Positions 14,001 to 27,600 of a stretch of DNA of 64,000 nucleotides are shown one piece after another; the first letter of the stretch is position 1, and each line of letters opens with the position of its first letter. The DNA lies in contig CP099840.1 in the NCBI GenBank assembly GCA_030062745.1, forward strand, positions 36,521,101 through 36,585,100, in the 5' to 3' direction. Source of the DNA: Capitulum mitella (lineage: Eukaryota > Arthropoda > Thecostraca > Pollicipedomorpha > Pollicipedidae). The notes below the pieces were generated by a model. That model saw only the letters and a list, made by a program, of their open reading frames with translations. It was not told where the DNA came from and did not search any database. Made by a program: the position numbers and the translations under genes.

Positions 14001-17000
14001 CGGCTTCGGCTGCCCATTGGCGCGACAGTTCAGCTTCAGCTGGTCCTGCTCGTCTATGACGCTCTCGGTCGGCGTGTAGAACGGGTCGGCGAAGCGTGGC
14101 GGAACCAGCACCTGGAGGTCGGAGCTGAAATCCACGCTGCCCGCCGCCGTCTCGGCCACGCATGTGTAGTTACCTGACGCCGGGAGCATCACGCGATGAG
14201 GCGGTTCCACTTCGGTGTTAAGGAAACGGAAATGGTTGCTTTCGCGAACGTTTTGATCAAGTGAGGCTGATGTCACACACCGTATGCCATTTCACCACGA
14301 AAAAGATCCCCAAAAGCAATCTGTGAAGGTGGTTACACATGATATAAAACAGTTCTGACAAGCAGGCCCCACGGCCAGACCTGGCACTGCCGACCCGAAA
14401 ATTACCAGAGTCCTCGGCGGCCACCTCCGGTATCCTGAGCTGCCTGCCTCCGTCTCCGATTACCACGTGGGTCTGGTCAGCTCGCGTGCTCGAGAAGGAC
14501 TCGGCAATGCTCTTCCCGTCCTGAGACAACACCAGACGGCATACGTGAGTTCGTCGTCCGGCAGCCAGATATTAAATTATGCGACAGTGTGTTCTGATCA
14601 CTGCTGGTTGTTGTGGCCGTGTGGAAAACTCCACCAAGAGGATTTTATCTCTGCCCGTTGTGCAACGCAACTAGTCCCTTGCGTAATAACCGAGGTGCGA
14701 TGTTGCATTTCATCATCTCCTTTCCATATGAATGCGCCATCTGAAAGATTGTTAACCAGATGACGAACTTTCTTAAAGGTCCTATTGGATACCGCTTTAA
14801 ATGACCATGGAATATTTTGCAGAAATGTCATAATGAATGATACAAGAACAAAACAAGTGACCGTAACCCGCTGGGTTAAACAAATCACCATATGCATTTC
14901 GGAAACCAATGCCATGAAGGCGAAAGCCCAAATGTGTCCGCAAGGCAACTTCAATAGTTATCGCTCTTCAGCAATGGAGGTCTGAAAGAGAACATCAGAT
15001 CGTTGAAAAGTGGCGAGATATCCAGGTGAAAAAGCGCACCCATCAAGCGTAACGATGAGCGTTGTCCAAACGAATTGCCACTGCCCCTCTATTGTTTTCA
15101 AGCTTCGTGCAGGTAAGGCTGAAATTCGTGCAGTTTATAGCAGGCAGGCAGTGACAGCAAGTTTTAAAGCGGCCACGCCATCAAAAGTTGTTAATCGAGT
15201 ATCGAACATCAAATCGAAGGCAATCACACAACTTCTGCGTATCGACGCGTCACTCCTCTTCGCATTTCGGGAACGCGTTCAGCAGACGTCGTTTTTTTAT
15301 CGACCCCCTTCACGCCAGAATAACTCGGCGATCAGACACGTCAGCAGACAGACGAGCCGCTGATGCCTCACACGGCTGGTCAGTCCTCGCATTAGGAGTC
15401 CTGAAAATCTCATAGAGGCTTGCGGTCTCGCAAGCCTCGCGTCCAGTTGTACCCCACAGTTGAGTGAGGAGGTCTGTGGCCCTTTGAGAAGAACTATCGG
15501 GCACGAGGAGCGACGAACAGTCCTCACCGGCCCAGACCCAAAGATCCGGAAGAATAAGAAGTTACCGCTGCTTCTACAGTAACCACTTGTGCGTGGCACA
15601 CGCGCTTCCGCGTGGCAGGCGCGGGGATCGCCGGTGCCATGAAGCCGCCTCTGTCCGTCTGTCTGGTGTTCGCAGCGGCCGCCGCCGCCGTCCAGCCATG
15701 CGCGGCCCAACAGACCGCCAACGGCTCCGTCTCCGTCTCCGCGCCGGCGCCGCAGCCGCAGCCGCAGATGCAGCTGGAGCCTGAGCCGGCCGGCGGAGGC
15801 GTGCTCTCGGTCGAGGTCTATCTGGAGATCCTGGCCGCGCTGCGAGCGGAGGCGCTGCTGGAGGCCGAGGACGGTCTGGGGGTGACCCTGTGCGGCCGGT
15901 TCCCGGCGGCGGCCGGCTCGCCGCGGCAGCCGTGGCCGCGGCCGCTGACGCTGCACACCTGCTCCGACTGCCGGCGCCAGTTCCGCGCCGCGCTGCTCGC
16001 CGACCAGCCGCCGCTGGCGCGCGCGCTCCTGCTCGGCACCAATTGCTCTCATCGGCCGGGCGGCCGGCCGCTGCTGCACTGGTCGCCGCGGCCGGCGGCG
16101 CTGCTCGGCCGGCTCGACTGCCGGCGCGCCATGCTGCAGCCCGAGCTGGACCGGTTGCCGGATCTGCTCTGCCTGCAGCTGGACGCCGCCGCCGGCGCCG
16201 GCCGGCTCTTCCGGCGCACGTTCGCGCTGCGCCGCGTCCGGCAGGTGGGCGCGTGGACACGACGGCACGGCCTCAGCGTGACGGACCGCACCACCGGCGT
16301 GCAGCCCGGCGGAAGGCTGGTGACTGACGGCACGCCGCTGCGCGTGGCCTACATGCAGCAGGCCGCGCGCTACTGGTGCGAGCCGGCGCCGCGCGACAAC
16401 CGCACGTGCGCGCGAGTCGGCTTGCGCTCGGTGATGCCGGTATTTGCGGCGATGCAACTCGAGTTTGAAATCCTGAGAATGGCGCAGCGCTACAACTTGA
16501 CGCTGGAGTTCGTCAACTCGGAGCGCTTCCCGCCGCATCCCCGCCGCGGGCGACTGTCGGAACCTGCCGGCCGCGCCGTGCGCCTGCTGGCGAGCGGCGG
16601 CGCCGACCGCACCTGGCCGTACATGGTGCTGCAGCCGGACATGTACTCCCGCCTGCCGGTCAGCGTCGTCGACAACAAGTGGCTGATGCCGTTTCGGTTC
16701 GTGACGGCGCGCCGGCCGCCGCAGCTCGACGCCTACTCGCTGCTGCGGCTCTTCCCGGCGCCCGTGTGGGCGGCGATCGCGGCTAGCGCGGCGCTGGTCG
16801 CCGCGCTCCTGACGCCGGCGCTGGCCGGCCGCTCGGCCGTCGCCGCGCTGACCGACACACTGGCGCTGCTGGTCGGCCAGAGCCGGCCGCTCGGTGCGCG
16901 GCGGCTGCGACCGCGCCACCGGCCGCTGGTCGCCCTCTGGGTGGTCATGAGCCTCATCCTGAGCACGGCCTACCTGGGCGACCTGATCAAGACGCTGTCC

Positions 17001-20000
17001 GTGCCGCGCCACCGGCCGCTGCGCACCGCGCGCGACCTTGTCACGCACAACTACCGCCTGTTCTCCAACTACCCCAACCTGAAACCCATCTACAATCGCC
17101 ATCCCAGCCCGGACGTGCGCGAGCTGGCGCGGACCATGCGACTGGGCGCCGCCAGGGAGGACAACTACCGCTGGCTGCTGCAGGACAAGTTCGCCTACAG
17201 TCTGGATACGCGCAGCATGCTGGAGCTCACCATCGACGCCATGATCAGGTCTAACGGATCCGTCCTCTTCGAGGACTTCGACTTTGGGAGCGAAATCTTC
17301 CTGCGCACGTTGGTGGTGCGGCTCTGGTCCAAGCACCATCCGCTGTCGCAGCGACAGCACCAGTATGTGCTGCGCACAGTGGCCAGCGCTATCTCCAGCA
17401 ACGGGCGGCTGCAGGCCGAGGCTCACGCGATGGGGCTGCTGGCCAAGAGCGGGGCGTGCGCGCGCCGTGAGCCCACCTGCCACGGCAGCGACAGGGTGCG
17501 TCCGCTCAGCCTGGCCAACGTGCGCGGCGCCCTGGTGCTGTACGCCGGCGGCGCGGCGCTGGCGCTGGCGGCGCTGGCGCTGGAGCTGGTCGCCGACCGG
17601 CTGGCGGGAGCCGCTGGCCGCCGCGCCGCCGGTGCCGGCCCGTCGAAGCGACCTGCAGGTGTCGCCTCCACTCACCCGGGGACTGAGAATAGCCTTGGAC
17701 CGTCCGGCACTGCATCCGCCGCCGTTCGACCCGACACCGAAAACAACCCTGGACCGTCTGGCCTCAGATCTCTCCGCCGCTCAAGCGGCGACTGGGAGTG
17801 AAACAACAACGTCTGGAACGGGATCTCAACGTCTCGGAGCAAGCCTGGACAGCCAGGAGTTGAAGTCCGTCACCGCCCACCACGAGAATGGGAGCACGTC
17901 TGAACCGCCCGGCACCCGACCTCACCGCGCCTCGCCTTTAGAGCAAAAGCTGTCAAGACGTCCGGCACAAGGTCTCATCACCCCATTTTCACCAGGGGAA
18001 AGAGGGTACTCAAGACTGACCGGCACGGCATCTCAACGCCGCCGCCGTGAGAGTGAGAGGCGCCGTGAGCCACAACGCCTCCACTGAGTCACAGCGCCGC
18101 CACTGAGTCACAGCGTCTCCACTGAGAGTCACAGCGAACCCGAAACATCCTTCACCCTATCTGATGGCTGCATATTTTCCAGAGGATGAAACGGGGTAGT
18201 ATCTGGCTCGTTTTTACAGAAAAGAATTAATGCTGCACAAAAAGAAACAAGGAGGAAAGTTTCGGTGCCCTTCTGTCACCGGTCCGGGACATAGCTCTAC
18301 TTGTCGATAGAACTGAGGTGGTGACCCTCGTGCCAGGAATCTGTACAGTTCAAAAAGTCTGCTTTCACTGTATTGACAAGGCAGTTAACAAAGCTTCCAA
18401 AATCGAGCACAGGGATGCACAGGTGCACAGGTGCAGTGGACTGGAGTTTGGGTTTTAACTTTCCGCGGTGAAGGCCCGTAGTAATTGCACGAGAAATACG
18501 AGCCAGATGGTGTTTTTACTTCGCATTTGTGAGCATATTAGTGTGTTGTTACACCCGCATATAGATTCTGCGCAAATGTCCTGTCCACATGACTCCGTAA
18601 GCCAGCTTTATATAGCAATATGTGCATAAAGCAACTTTCGATCACGAAATTCGTGTTATGGCTACATTCTAGCCGTTTATAGAACAAGACACTTGAAGTC
18701 ACAAACCAACAACATGCTTCTTGTGCCAGTATTCAAGGACGCCTTAAATATTGCGCAGTATCTTAAGGAGTCAGTACCATAGAAATTCTTCGTATGCCAC
18801 AGACTCCTCTGCTGTCAAGGACAAAAATGAGCTGCGTTTACTAAGATTGATTTGGGAGTCGAACTGCTCGGCGCATTATCAAACTTCCTATTGCCCTAAA
18901 TATTGACTATCCAGGGTTTTGGTTCATGTCAAAAATTAAGTTTTGTACTGCATTATCAAAAGAAACACAAAATATGCTGTTGGTGCGTCACAAGCTACCT
19001 TGTGGTACAGCCCAGCCATAATAGCCTTCCGGTACAGCCTACCAAGTTATTCAGCATTACAAATTTCCCGCACTTGCTTTGAGGTGCAGCTTACCCGTAA
19101 AAGCTTTGCGGTACAGCCTATCATGCCCACATAAAACGTGAAATGTCCAAGACAAATAAGAAAAGTATTTATAATCCTTCAAGGACGATTCCTTCCGCTG
19201 AACTAAATGGCAAGAGATGAACTTTGTAGCGCGACTGGGGATTTTCCTGTCTCGTCGCGAGAACTGTGACAAGAAAACATCTCATCGCGTTGCGAAAAGA
19301 AGACTATGGCATGAATATCTACTCATTTGACAATTTTCCGACAACATTTGTCTATTTTGTTTGTTTTCAATGTCCGTTCAACGTAAAGGAAGCGCGGTTC
19401 GGCGCCACCAGCCCGCTAAAGAATTTATCGCGGAAGAGTGTCTACGATTCTTCCAGAATAACCCTTCAGTTAAACCAAATGGCAAGAGAGAGACTGTAGC
19501 GCGATTGGGAGCGCTTCCGTAGCGCTGCGAAAACTATGAAAAGAAAACATCTCATCGCGCAGCGAGAAGAAACTTCTGAAATTAATGATTGCTCATTTGG
19601 CATTTTTTTCTGACAGTGACTTCCTTCAGTCCGGGTGATTTCACCCTCAGAACGACATGCATGTTTTCATCTCCGTCATAACACACACATAACAGACGCA
19701 ACAGATGGCCCGCCTTGTGCGAACCACCTGAAGTTTACAGCGTCTCCGGAGAGAGGAAAGTCGACTTATCTTGCATTAACCATTCAACGCTGACGATGTC
19801 CCCGGACAAGGGACAGTCGGCATACCTTGTACCACTTGATGCCGATGACGTCTCCGGAGACGGGGCAGTCCATGCTGAACTCCTCGCCGTCGAGCACCTC
19901 CACTCGTTCCCGCCAGCCCTCGTCGTTGACGATCAGAGCTGTGGGAGGAGGCAGTCGACAGCGTCCCACCCCAGTCCGCGCCATATCACCCTGTGGTGCT

Positions 20001-23000
20001 CTCATCACGGGGCAGGTGCAGAACAGCGACTGGGAAACTTCAGAGCCATTTGAATAAGGAGATACGTATTTTCTGAGCGGCGCTAGGGCAACACGCACAC
20101 AGCGATGTAAAATACATGTAAAATGCATACAAACGTTGGCCTGTCTTACATTCAGGAGCGAACCGTTTCACCAGTGCCGTCGTGGAACTCACAGACGACC
20201 TTGACCTTGAAGGTGTGCCGAGCTTCTCCTGCGTCGTTGGCGGCGACCAGGCTGTACTTTCCCGAGTCAGAGGGGGTCGCTGCGGGAATCAGCAGCTGGC
20301 CGGGCCTCTCTTGAACCGACCCTGTCAACACAGTGGGGTGGTTCAGGAACTGACCATGCTTCTCCTGAAACAGGAGTGACAGCACAATGCGTCCACGCCA
20401 TAAGCCGTCGGAAATAAGAAGTGCAGCTGTGGTTTATTGTGCGCGCCCGACGTTGGCCTCTTCAATGATATAGGCCTAGCGGAAGGTCACTGACCTCGGC
20501 GCCGCCTGGGCGAGATCCGTAACCTCTCGTTATTTCTTCATCATTGAAAAGGTCAACGGCGGGCTCACACAGTACACCACAGCAGTCCTCAGCTTGACCA
20601 GCATTGCTAACAAAATGCGGGTGCGTCACGAAACCCATAAAAGATATTGCGATTCGAGTCAAGAAGCTGAACTTCAAGTTCAACTTCAAGAACTTCAGCT
20701 TCAAGAAGTTGAAGAGAAGATCTGCTGAACACAGCTTCGCAAATGAATACAGCACACAGCTATAGGTACTCAAGCATATCCGCGGAAATGTTCCATCTTG
20801 GTGGATTTTTTATGAATAGATTTGATTAGTCCTCATTATGTCGCCGAAAACATTTTTAGCACTCATTTTACTGAACAATGTCTAAAAGCTTCAGAAGATA
20901 TAATTCATTACAAACCACTCTCCGAAGCCATTCGACGATATGATCCAAGCTCCCACAGGAAAACAGTAGGGAATCACTTTCAAAGTAGGAGTAAACTTTG
21001 AGGAATCGTCCTCTAAGACTGCCGGCTACATGTTGGCTATCGCAATTCAAAACGCGTGCTAAATGAACCACTTCCTTTAAAATGAACGACAAAAGTTGTG
21101 AATCACTTTTGCAGACTTTGCAGAATTAAAATTACTCAGCGACAATAAGGACGGGAGAAAGGACCATCCGATGTCTCATTATCCGATCAGCTGAGCTCAC
21201 CTGGAGGGCTGGCAAATTAAGGACCAAATCGCCGTGCAGCTATGTCTCGATGCATTGATGGAAACCTTCGCAGTCCAACATAGTCTACCTATGTTAACTA
21301 TATAGTATGTAGGCTATGTCGTATGTTGTTGCGCACGACATAGCCTACATACTATATGTATATAGGCTATGTCGTGTGTTGTTGCACACGACATAGCCTA
21401 TACGTCGTATGCAACAACAGACATACGACATACGACAGGCTATGTCGTATGTCGCATGCAGCAACATACGACATAGCCCGCCTCAAACTCTCCAGAATGT
21501 GCGAGGGTCAGAGTGGCGCAGGTAGGAAGCGTGCACAGGCCTGCCGCCCGCTGTTTCATACTGTTTCGACACCACGGACTGCCCATCTGGCGGCGCGGAG
21601 GTTGGCCAGACCTGAGACGGGGCTGAGCGGGGCCCCGTCCTTCAGCCACCGCACGCTGGGCGGTGGGGAGCCGTCCAGCGTGGCCTCCAGCCGGAGCGGC
21701 GTCCCGTCCCGCACCGCCACCTGGCGCGGCGAGTCGGCTCTGATCTCGGGCGGCACTGGAACCGGAGAACGCCGTCAGGGTCCGCGGAGGCACCGTTCAG
21801 CACGATACTGCGGACAGTTCCGACCATCCCTGTATACGCACGATCCTTTGTTCCCGGACAAACGGACTTCAGCGGGTCACCTACTAATGGGTCTGAGTTA
21901 CTGCCGGTTCGACAACGGCCCATCATCGCTGCTCAGTGCCTGGACCACGAACCGAACGTTGCGGGTGTCGATGGCCCTCGCCGGGCACGGTGGCCTCAGC
22001 TTGAGCTCGGTTTTCGCGATGAAAACGTGAGAGACATTTAATAAACGTATCGGAGCGACTGCCTCTCCAACAATATGACCAGCAGTGCACCCGGTGTGGT
22101 CCAAAAAGTGGGTCAAAACATGGCCTCCGGACGTCGCCAGGTATCTGAAGTTTCTGACCGAGAACGGTGACGTTGGTTCGCTTGCTGAGTGAGCCGATCG
22201 AGTTGTTAGCCACGCAGGTGTAGAGACCGGCGTCTGACGCCTGCACATCATGCACTGTCAGAGAGTGGCCGCTGGTCCGACTGAAATTTTCATGGGGCGT
22301 CAGGTTTATTACGACAGTGTTTTACAGTGGCCGCTGGTTTGACTGAAAAACCAGCCAGATGGCACTAGACATGTATTTACAGCGTTTTTTACAGTGGCCA
22401 TTGGTTCGACTCAGACATCGTTACATCGTACAGTTAGACATCTTACAGAGTTAGACATCTCACAGATTCATTCTACACTGGCCCATGGCTGGACTGAAAA
22501 ATCAACCAGCTTAAGTATGATGATTAGATATGTCGATAGATGCGTGCATGGATGGTAGATGATCCGTGGTACAGTGAGAGATGTAGATAGATATTGTATA
22601 TGATTAGATGTGTATTACAGCCATTTCCGACAGTGGCCATTGGTTCGACTGAAAAGCGAACTAGCCAGTGTTAGACATCTTACAGGATCACTCTGCAATG
22701 CCCCGTGGTTATAGACTGTGAAAAATCAAACAACTGGTGTCAGATACATCACAAGGTCAGCAAACAGCAGCTTCGTGTTCGACTAGAGAATCTGCAATGC
22801 CAGCTATTGCGGAGCCATCGAGTGTTCTGACAAACACCAGGCATGTACGTACGACTAACGTCATTATACTGCCGAGAAAACTGTCGCAGAAGGTTTACAG
22901 AAGGGTCAAGTAATAGGAACTGTTACACGGTCAGTCGCATCACTGGCACCCTCGTGTGAATTAGTGCGGACAGCAGCTCCAGAGTTCGGAGCCAGGCAGT

Positions 23001-24586
23001 GTTGTCCGTTAAAAAATCCGTCGGTCAAAAGCTGCTTCGGGTCCGCCCGCAGACTCAAGCGAGCCAGGGGCAGGAGTCCGCGCGACCCTCACCTGTACTT
23101 GTCCGAGTCGAAGTCGACCCGGACGCCCCGTCGGAACCAGGTGATGCGAGGCTTGGGTCGGCCCCGCACCACGCAGCTCAGCGTCAGGTCGTCCCCGACC
23201 ACGGCCGAGGCGTTGAACGTGTGGTTCGAGGACCTGGGCCGCTCTGCCGGCCAGCGGGACGAGATGCAGCGGTTCAAACGGCGACAGATGCGGACCAGTT
23301 AACAACAGGTGGCGCTGCCTTCCGTAAACGGCTTTCATCCGAGAGCGTGCGTAACGAAAGGCAAGCCAACGACACATCATATGATGTCTTATCTCTCTCT
23401 CTCTCTCTCCCCCTCTCTCTCTCTCTTTCTCTCCCTCTCTCTCTCCATATATATATATATATATATATATATGGCTGAAAAAACTTGCCGTATTTACGGC
23501 TAATAAGTGATGTCCTGCTGGGACATTAAGGCAATTTGATTCGTGGCCACAGTGAACGGTACCCACGTCTGACTTTGACGCTTAGAGGTGCAACCGCCTT
23601 GCCGTATGTGTTGCTCGCTTTGCATTCATAAGTCCCCTCGGCTGCCTCTGATGCAGTGAATCTGTAATAGCAACGTCGACTTTGAGCTTGTTACGTATAA
23701 TGACAACCGAATGTTTCCGAACCGTGAAGTCATTACAAATTTGTTAGCCATGTTGTTGTTGACTCATAAAAAGATGCGAGCTCGACTAATATTTTAGTGC
23801 TGTAAAACTGACCTGATGCCGCCGTCGTCCAGTTGGGTGCCCTTGACCTCTGAACCGGACCTTTCCCAGGTCACCCTGGCCACATCGTCTGGCCGCAGGT
23901 CACAGAGGATGGTGACCTCGTCACCTTCGTTCACCGTCAGCTCTGGGCTGGGGTCATCTGCAAGCATAGAGAGGAGACTACTCACAGTTCTGTCAAGGCC
24001 CAGTAGTATAATGCGCTGATCACCTTAACAGTGTTCAGCGCACTGTAACTTTAGATTCATATTCACATCACGTCCGAATCAACAGTCTCTCCAAATGCAC
24101 TGAATTCGAACATGGTCGGACATCATCATCAAAAGTAAATCAAACCGCGTCCGTAAGATACCCGGCTGCTGCACAGTGCATAGAACACGTGCGATCCGTC
24201 GAGAAGACGACGGCTGAAGCAGTCAGCCGAGACTTGACGCCCAGGCGCCCCTCCGTCCGCGCGCCCCAGCTGGGGGCCCCACGCACCCGGCCTCCGACCG
24301 TCGTGACTGCGGCCCACGGAAGCCAGCTCCCTGCGCTCGAGCCGCGGCGCCGGCGCAGGCGGCGGCCCCAGGCCGTACTCCTCCGGCACGCCGACGTCCG
24401 CCTCGATGCCGACGATCCGCGGCGGCGCGCGCACGACGAGCGGGCGGCGGGCGGCGGCCGCGCCGCGCGTGTTGTTCACATGGCACGTGTACAGGCCGGC
24501 GTCGTCCTCCGTGACGGCGCTGATCTGCAGCGTGTTGTTGGAGTGCACCCACAGCCTGGAGATGGGGACAGTGACTGACGGACTAT

Positions 24587-24681
<95 letters not shown>

Positions 24682-27600
24682 GAGGGAAAGAAAGAGAGAG
24701 GGGTGGGGGAGAGAGCAGATGTAGTCTAGATGCAAGGGACGTTTTACTGATGTTTCTGCGACTACGGAATAAAGAGCACAGCGTACCGGGACTTGACGAG
24801 ACATAACGACGCAAATAATTAGTACATGGGTTTATCCTCTGACGTTAAACGCCTTAACTATTCATCGTAAGGTGCCGGGATTGTTCAGTTATAAACAGCA
24901 GGAACCCAAGACAAGGCCACCGGGCAGCTGCTCACATTGCGCTAATTGATCCGCAGCCACGCCGTCCACTGCCGTCCGCGCTCACCTGCCGTCCATGGGC
25001 GCGACCAGCTGGCCCTGTTTGGCCCAGATGACGCGCGGCACGGGCTCGGCGTTCACGTCGCAGGCCAGGAACACGGTGGCGTTTTCGGCCACCTCCAGGG
25101 CCGGCTCGTCCGGCGTCTCGATATCGGGAGCGACTGCCGTCGCGGCGCAGTCAGACAGTGCGCGGCGAAACAAGCAAGAGCGCACAAGAAACAGAAATCG
25201 GCAGGGGATGCCGATAACCATGCAATCGTGATAAGGTATCTGTTGTCTCGGGACCCAGCAGGCTGCCTATGGTTAAGAGCAGTTTTTGCCCATGGTCAGG
25301 AGCAATGACACGTGAGCAAGATGTCGAGAAAAAGTATCCACCAGATGTGCAATATCCTTTCTTCATTACGAACTTGCTAGTAACACGTTTTTATGTTTTT
25401 TTCACAAAGTTTTATGGCGAGGGACGCATCCATAACTTTCCTGAATGGGGCCGGAGGTAAAAGTGTAGACTGGGCGGTCTCCTTTTGGCGCATTTCCTTT
25501 CCCTCGCTACCTACTTTTCTTTTTTATAGAGAACGTCTGAGATAGGACTATGCCTTGAGTCGTCCATGAGGACTTCCATTGACAGTTACTTGGTAGTCGT
25601 TGGCCGGTATTAATCCACATGTAGCATCACACTGTGCTGGCAATACTGCCCAGTTTCCCTTTCCGCTCTGCCCCCGCCCTTCCCGGGCTCGTTTGGCCCA
25701 CTCACAGTGCACCTCCAGCCTGGTGGTGAGGCTGGTGGCGCCGGCCACGTTCTCGGCCGTGCAGCGGTAGAGGCCGGCGTCCCGCCGCCGTACCGCCGCC
25801 AGCAGCAGGGTGCCGTTGGCCAGCAGGCGCCGGCCGCCGCCGACGGCCACCGGCAGGCCGTCGTGGCTCCAGCTGAAGCTGGGCGCCGGGTGGGCGCGCA
25901 GCACGGGGCAGGGCAGCGCCAGCGGCGCGCCGCGCGCCGTCCGGACCAACGGGCTGACGTCCATCAGCACCGGCACCACTGCAACGTCAGCGGCGGGTGA
26001 CGCCAGTCGGGCGTCGTGTCAGTCAGAGCGGCGCCGCAACGTCGCCGATGGGTGACGTCGGGCAGGTGTCACGCCAGACGGAGAGGCAACATCACCATTG
26101 ATGACTGACGGCAGCTAAGACAATGCGTGTTGAAACAGAGCTGACACATCACCAGCTGCTGACGGCAGACGGGGACATGCCTGCGGGGCCATTACTGCCA
26201 CGTCACCGACCACTAACGTCAGTCAGCGATGGCGCCAGTCAGGGCGGTAGTGACACATCATCGATGGTCGTATCAGACGGAGTGGTAATGGCGCGCGAGG
26301 AACGGTAACATTATTTATAATTTCTCCGCAACTTCGCCGAGAGGTAACGAAACTCAGAATGTTAACGTTTAATCGCAAACCAGCTTCTAGTCTATCTCAC
26401 TGGAACTTGCAGCATCTCACTTGGGTGACGCCCAAGACCTCACATCGAAACAAACTATGCATCCATCGGCGCTTACCAAAAACAAGACTGAATGTACTTG
26501 TGGTTCAGTACCAGAAACACGTCTTTGAGGGGTAAGCCAGCGATTTCCAAACTTTTCGTCACCTTCACCTCTTTTCAATCGAGACCGGAAGGCATTAGCT
26601 CATCCAAAGTGAAACCCGATACCTAATCGCGAGCACGGCTCATCTCGCATATTATCTGCATTTAGTGCATTATATTACGCATTGTTTAATGTTAATATAG
26701 ATGTAAAGCGTTAATTAGATCATGGGGTTGGATGAACGACCCATAAATGGACAGTAGCCGTAATTACCTAAAGAAAATCTGAACCTTCCGGGCAATTTCT
26801 CGTTACCGTTTCTGCTTGAAAATAACGCAGACGAATATATGTCTGTATGCATATATTCAAGCAGGTATATCGATGACCATGTGTACTTAACACGAGCATC
26901 GCAGACGGTCAAAGAACCGAGCCGAAGAGGGGTAGATCTCGCCCCCTCTAACGTCGTAACTCATTGGCTGATTTCAACGGCGCTGGGCAAGGAAGTAGTG
27001 CTCATACGTCTGTAAGCTTGTATTATCCTAAGTGAATAACTTTAAGGTCAAACGACGTCAAATGTATCAAAAATTGGCGATTTGCCATCTTTAATTCAAT
27101 GTAAAGGGTTGCAATCGACTCTTCTTATTCCAGAAAGTAATGGTAAGTTCTAACGTTTGAACTACAAATTTAAAAAATCAAGGGAAACCTAAAACAGTGT
27201 GACAAAAGTAGGATTTTTGTTTTGGCATTAGCATATATCGAACTTCCATAGATATGCAGCAATCTTTTCTCATTTGTTGCGCAGTCACTAACAAACAGCT
27301 TGTATTATCTTGCCAAATTTTGCACATGCAACGCAGTATTAAAATATTAAAACCGTACTAGTATGCTGTGAAGTTTCAATAAAGTTTTAAAACCATATTA
27401 TTATGCTGTGAACTTTCAAATTTCAAACTTTGGGCCTGAAAGAGCTTCGCACCGGCGCGTCACCCCACCAGAAAAAACAAATTACCCCAAGTGGGAAAAT
27501 GTGGGAAGAATTTTGGAAAAAAAAAAAAAGAATTAGGCTGGGTGCAGCGGGGTTTGAACCCGGCTCTGAGCCGCTCACCGATTCCCAGCACGCTGACGTT

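Noticed and set aside
15612-15638. GTG as start of the receptor
   Set aside because: The first ATG at 15639 begins a good signal peptide; nuclear genes rarely start at GTG.
15297-17675. Very long minus-strand open frame opposite the receptor gene
   Set aside because: It is the antisense shadow of a GC-rich coding region; its translation is low-complexity Arg/Ala/Gln without domains, while the plus strand has the receptor features.
23009-23566. 185-residue frame through exon 26 and the CT/TA microsatellite
   Set aside because: Wrong frame for the Ig domain and it includes a simple repeat (IYIYIY, GEREGEKERERG).
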